Assembly: GCA_018241725.1 (NCBI GenBank)
Contig: JAFEDI010000141.1
Location: 1-37,861, forward strand
From: Pseudomonadota bacterium
GTDB taxonomy: Bacteria > Pseudomonadota > Gammaproteobacteria > Burkholderiales > Rhodocyclaceae
Length of the DNA stretch: 37,861 bases
Direction of reading: 5' to 3'
The translations under genes and the position numbers were made by a program. Positions 35,147 through 37,861 of the stretch are shown piece after piece. Under the pieces are notes generated by a model. The model searched no databases, was not told where the DNA came from, and saw nothing but the letters and a program-made list of their open reading frames with translations. Within the stretch, counting starts at the first letter, position 1; each line of letters begins with the position of its first letter.

Positions 35147-35259
35147 CGTGTTTCTCCTGTTGAATAAACACTGGCTGGCGAGGGCTGGCTTGTGTGCTGT
35201 GGTTACCTGTTCAGATTGGATGTCCCGGTCGATGACCGTCAGAGATCATGCGAAGATTC

Positions 35260-35278
35260 TAAACGAGAATGGTTATCA
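35260..35278 (-). promoter_or_regulatory. Fur box upstream of the TonB receptor operon
   Basis: TAAACGAGAATGGTTATCA closely follows the common betaproteobacterial Fur sequence of AATGAGAATGATTATCA type, with about three differences. It lies in the 307-bp gap 35147-35453, which otherwise holds the receptor leader and the gstA promoter region with nothing else recognisable. Repression by Fe-Fur of the receptor operon is the expected outcome. Confidence 0.7.
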
Positions 35279-35453
35279 ACAAAAGCCCCGGATGTCGCCG
35301 CGCTTACGGCCTGGCAAGCGTTGTGGTCTGCACCGCGCCCCGATCCGCTGCTATCTTAGGCGCCGGTCGGCTATGCATCCCATCCGGATGGCTGCCGGCC
35401 GGTTCCAATCCCAAACCACAAAAACCGCGCCCCGCGCGCACCAAGGAGACTAA

Positions 35454-36059
35454 GTGAAGCTCTACTTCAAACCCGGCGTCTGTTCCCTGTCGCCCCACAT
35501 CGCCCTCGAAGAAGCCGGCCTCCAGTACGAATCCGAAAGCGTCGACCTCGCCACCAAGATCACTGGCAGCGGCGCCAACTACCTCGAAGTCAATCCCAAG
35601 GGCTACGTGCCAGCGCTGGTCCTCGACTCCGGCGAAGTCCTCACCGAAGGCCCGGCCATCGTCCAGTACATCGCCGACCTCGCCCCGGAAAAGAAGCTCG
35701 CGCCCCCCAACGGCAGCATCGAGCGCTATCGCCTGCAAAGCTGGCTCAACTTCATCGGCACCGAACTCCACAAGTCGGTGACCGCCTTCTTCCACCCGCT
35801 GAGCAAGGACGACTGGAAAGCCGCCGCCAAGCTCAACCTGGAACGCCGCTTCGGCTACCTGAACGAACACCTCGCCGACAAGCCCTACCTCCTCGGCGAA
35901 GACTTCAGCGTTGCCGATGGCTATTTGTTCACCGTGCTGGGCTGGATGAAGATCATCAAATTCGACCTCAGCTCCTACCCGAACCTGATCGCGTTTCAGG
36001 GACGTGTGGCAGAGCGGCCTGCGGTGCAGGCGGCGATGAAGGCGGAAGGCCTGATTTAA
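35454..36059 (+). CDS. gstA: Glutathione S-transferase, beta class (GstA)
   Basis: This 201-residue cytosolic dimer has the same length as E. coli GstA and close similarity along its whole course. It has the beta-class Cys10 (M-K-L-Y-F-K-P-G-V-C), S-L-S-P-H-I-A-L-E-E, the glutathione segment N-P-K-G-Y-V-P-A-L, the E-G-P-A-I-V-Q-Y-I-A motif and a catalytic-region H (in GTELHKSV) as in E. coli. The C-terminal helix motif A-D-G-Y-L-F-T-V-L precedes a final AERPAVQAAMKAEGLI. The start is a GTG at 35454 after an AAGGAGACTAA ribosome site. It is transcribed alone, and a strong hairpin follows at 36071. It detoxifies electrophiles and binds glutathione. Confidence 0.95.
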   Translation: MKLYFKPGVCSLSPHIALEEAGLQYESESVDLATKITGSGANYLEVNPKGYVPALVLDSGEVLTEGPAIVQYIADLAPEKKLAPPNGSIERYRLQSWLNFIGTELHKSVTAFFHPLSKDDWKAAAKLNLERRFGYLNEHLADKPYLLGEDFSVADGYLFTVLGWMKIIKFDLSSYPNLIAFQGRVAERPAVQAAMKAEGLI

Positions 36060-36070
36060 GGTGTTGAAAA

Positions 36071-36090
36071 GCCGGCGCGGAAGCGCCGGC
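36071..36090. terminator. Bidirectional terminator hairpin, gstA / J-domain gene
   Basis: GCCGGCGC-GGAA-GCGCCGGC has a perfect 8-bp stem and a tetraloop. On the minus strand it is followed by TTTT, so it best terminates the J-domain gene; on the plus strand it lies 11 bp after gstA with no T-run. Confidence 0.65.
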
Positions 36091-36113
36091 TGCATGGAGC
36101 GCCGCGGCGGTGC

Positions 36114-36752
36114 CTATTTCTTCGGCAGCCGGTCTAGCTCCGTGATCAGGGCGGTGGCGCTTTCCTCCCCCTTCACGACGATCAGGCCTGCCGATGTGTG
36201 GAGGTGCGCTTCGTAGTGCGTCACCTCCTGGGTTCTGCGCCGCTCGGCCCGCTTCCGCTCCACAAAGGCCCGCTGTTCCTTGTCGTCGCGCGCCTCCAGC
36301 ATCTCAGCCAGGGCGCCGAAGTTCTCCCAGAAACCCTTCGGCTCCTTCGGAGGCAGGTAATACTCCTCCACCTCGTTCCAGGTCTTCAGCTCGTAACGGA
36401 ATATGGAGCGCAGCCTGATGCGTTTTCCGTCGACGTCGATGAACTCCGGCCCCGCCGGGGCACTGTCCGGCGGCGGAGGAGAGGAAGGCCCGCCACCCGG
36501 TCGGGCAGCGCCCTGGCGGTTGGCACTTTCCCGACGCTTGAAAGCAAGCTCCACGTCATACGCCGTGCGGCGAATGGAGTCGGAAAGGACGTAATAGGCC
36601 GCATTCAATTCGGACGTTCTCTTCTCGGCCTCCACCTGATTGTCCGGATGCTTGTCGGGGTGCCACTTCTGCGACAGGAATTTGTACGCTCCTTTTATCA
36701 CTTCCTCGCTGGCGGTTTCTTTCACTTCGAGGAGGTCGTAGTGGGTTTGCAT
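36114..36752 (-). CDS. J-domain protein (DnaJ-like co-chaperone), not canonical DnaJ
   Basis: The N-terminal J domain (about residues 3-68) has the invariant H-P-D in a loop (KWHPDKHPDNQVEAEKRTSE) between helices II and III, so it should stimulate an Hsp70 ATPase. A Pro/Gly-rich linker (about 80-95) leads to an unassigned ~110-residue charged C-terminal region (FRYELKTWNEVEEYYLPPKE and VERKRAERRRTQEV). No zinc-finger or CTD domains of DnaJ are present. At 212 residues it is a specialised class III co-chaperone. It stands between gstA and the STAND-like gene, on the same strand as the latter and 212 bp downstream of its stop. Confidence 0.85.
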   Translation of the reverse strand: MQTHYDLLEVKETASEEVIKGAYKFLSQKWHPDKHPDNQVEAEKRTSELNAAYYVLSDSIRRTAYDVELAFKRRESANRQGAARPGGGPSSPPPPDSAPAGPEFIDVDGKRIRLRSIFRYELKTWNEVEEYYLPPKEPKGFWENFGALAEMLEARDDKEQRAFVERKRAERRRTQEVTHYEAHLHTSAGLIVVKGEESATALITELDRLPKK

Positions 36753-36964
36753 TGGGGGCTCGGTGGGTGGGGTTGGGGATGTTGAAGGCAGAAGGATTGA
36801 TTTGAGGAAATGAGGCCAGTATAGAGGGGCAGGATTTGGGGAAGTGAAAGTTCTTGGCCTGAGGCAGTCGCTCAGTATTGGAGCATAGAGTGTTGGGCGT
36901 CTTCTCGACGGCTGCTATTCATCTTACGTGAGAACGGCAGCCTCTCTAGAATACCCTTCTATCG

Positions 36965-37861
36965 TCAGGCTCGGATGTCTTCAAAGAGTTTCGGGAACAT
37001 TACCCGATGGGCTTCTATTGACTCTACCACCACTCCTCTAATCGAATTGGCCTTCTTCGCCAATAGTCGCTCTGAGTACCTCATCATCTTGTCAAAGAAG
37101 AACTCTGGCTTGGAAGCCGAAACAGGTACCAGCAAGCATGTCGCGAGCCCGATTTTACTGTATAGCTCAGAGTCGTCGTCTGATTCCATGTTGATGCTGC
37201 TAATAACTTCCACAACTTTTTCGGAATACTCCTTGATAGGCGATAAAACAATTTCATTCATTAGGCTTCGATAAGGCTTTAGAATTCTGTCGATTGACTC
37301 GCGACTCTTTCTGTACGTAAATAGCGCTTGTCGGACTCCGTTCGGTCGCCGTGCTGCGTATGGAAGAACTCCATCCTTGTTTATCTGCTGAATCATATTT
37401 ATTTGGCTTCGAACCAAATGAGAGCACATGTTCTCTCTTAGTTCTGGAGAGAGGTTGACGCCCATGGCCATACACCGATAGAGCAATAGCAAATGTGCAA
37501 GGCGTCGTCCGAATGCAGGATAATTCTGGAATTTTTCCGTGGACGATCGTTCTGAAAGAAAATTCAGAATACTTGAAGAGTCGTCCATCATCGATACCAT
37601 GAATAAGATTACATTGTGCCAGCCTTCGTTTTCATAGTGTTTCTTGAGGATCTCTAATTCCTTTCTTTTTGCGACGAAGTACTTTGCAACGAAATACTCT
37701 TGCATCGTTGCATGGCTGAATTCGTATGTTTCTGCCGAGCATTTCTCTACGATGCCATGATGACTCTCGATCTCCATTAAAATGCCTTTGGCGTCGTTTG
37801 GGTCCATGGAAAATCGAGCTATTTCACTTGAGATGGCGCTTAAGATAAAGAACTCGTGGAA
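36965..37861 (-). CDS. STAND/NACHT-type NTPase, C-terminal part only (5' end beyond window)
   Basis: The frame is open to the right edge, giving 298 visible residues with the start outside. The visible N-terminal part shows the end-of-NACHT pattern: a helical stretch, M-E-I-E-S-H-H-G-I-V-E-K, then E-F-S-H-A-T-M-Q-E-Y-F-V-A, the F-x-H-x-T-x-Q-E-Y-x-x-A signature that closes the winged-helix region of bacterial STAND NTPases. About 235 helical residues follow with no obvious TPR, LRR or WD repeat. Base composition is markedly AT-richer than in all its neighbours. Many such proteins are anti-phage defence sensors; that role is inferred. The nucleotide-binding P-loop and any N-terminal effector lie outside the window, so neither is seen. 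Confidence 0.65.
   Translation of the reverse strand, partial: FHEFFILSAISSEIARFSMDPNDAKGILMEIESHHGIVEKCSAETYEFSHATMQEYFVAKYFVAKRKELEILKKHYENEGWHNVILFMVSMMDDSSSILNFLSERSSTEKFQNYPAFGRRLAHLLLLYRCMAMGVNLSPELRENMCSHLVRSQINMIQQINKDGVLPYAARRPNGVRQALFTYRKSRESIDRILKPYRSLMNEIVLSPIKEYSEKVVEVISSINMESDDDSELYSKIGLATCLLVPVSASKPEFFFDKMMRYSERLLAKKANSIRGVVVESIEAHRVMFPKLFEDIRA

Overview
The window reads as a high-GC betaproteobacterial chromosome. The nearest fit is the Rhodocyclales group (Thauera, Azoarcus or Zoogloea relatives), judged from GC-rich codon use, a phasin, a multihaem cytochrome c, a sigma-54 glnK-amtB unit and several large hybrid kinases. This placement is inference. No rRNA, tRNA, transposase, integrase or CRISPR array is visible. 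Nearly every gene is a compact chromosomal type. The exception is the last ~900 bases, which are clearly AT-richer and carry the end of a STAND/NACHT-type NTPase cut by the window edge.

Layout. 1-1513: purU (cut at the left edge), divergent from an XRE-cupin regulator. 1614-5482: a nitrogen unit on the minus strand, glnK-amtB followed 10 bp later by an unusual soluble chemoreceptor that carries a solute-binding domain. A -24/-12 promoter and two NtrC-like sites lie upstream. 5645-9053: a 59-residue small ORF, a MASE4-GGDEF diguanylate cyclase, a broken gene remnant, a small Cys/His protein and nfsB. 9092-11258: a DegS-type protease divergent from two tandem Hsp20 genes with a sigma-32-like -35 element. 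11315-13158: an Mpo1-like membrane protein, an unassigned protein and a 21-bp-period degenerate repeat array. 13159-18574: two large hybrid histidine kinases facing each other and overlapping by 11 bp. 18845-22539: a small unknown protein, an AHSA1/SRPBCC protein, a nine-haem cytochrome c and a phasin.

22639-29286: a TetR repressor divergent from a three-gene RND efflux operon (lipoprotein adaptor, HAE1 pump, outer-membrane factor), with repeated operator-like motifs between them. 29290-30661: a divergent qorR/qorB-type pair. 30695-35146: a siderophore-iron uptake operon on the minus strand (TonB receptor, DUF3325, DUF3649, PepSY reductase) behind a Fur-box-like site. 35454-36752: gstA and a J-domain protein. 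36965-37861: the C-terminal part of the STAND-like NTPase.

The genes mostly serve nutrient sensing and stress: nitrogen status, iron supply, redox and quinone stress, heat stress, drug efflux and c-di-GMP or phosphorelay signalling. The least expected items are the cytoplasmic MCP/solute-binding fusion coupled to glnK-amtB, the strictly phased 21-bp array, and the transferred-looking STAND gene at the right edge.
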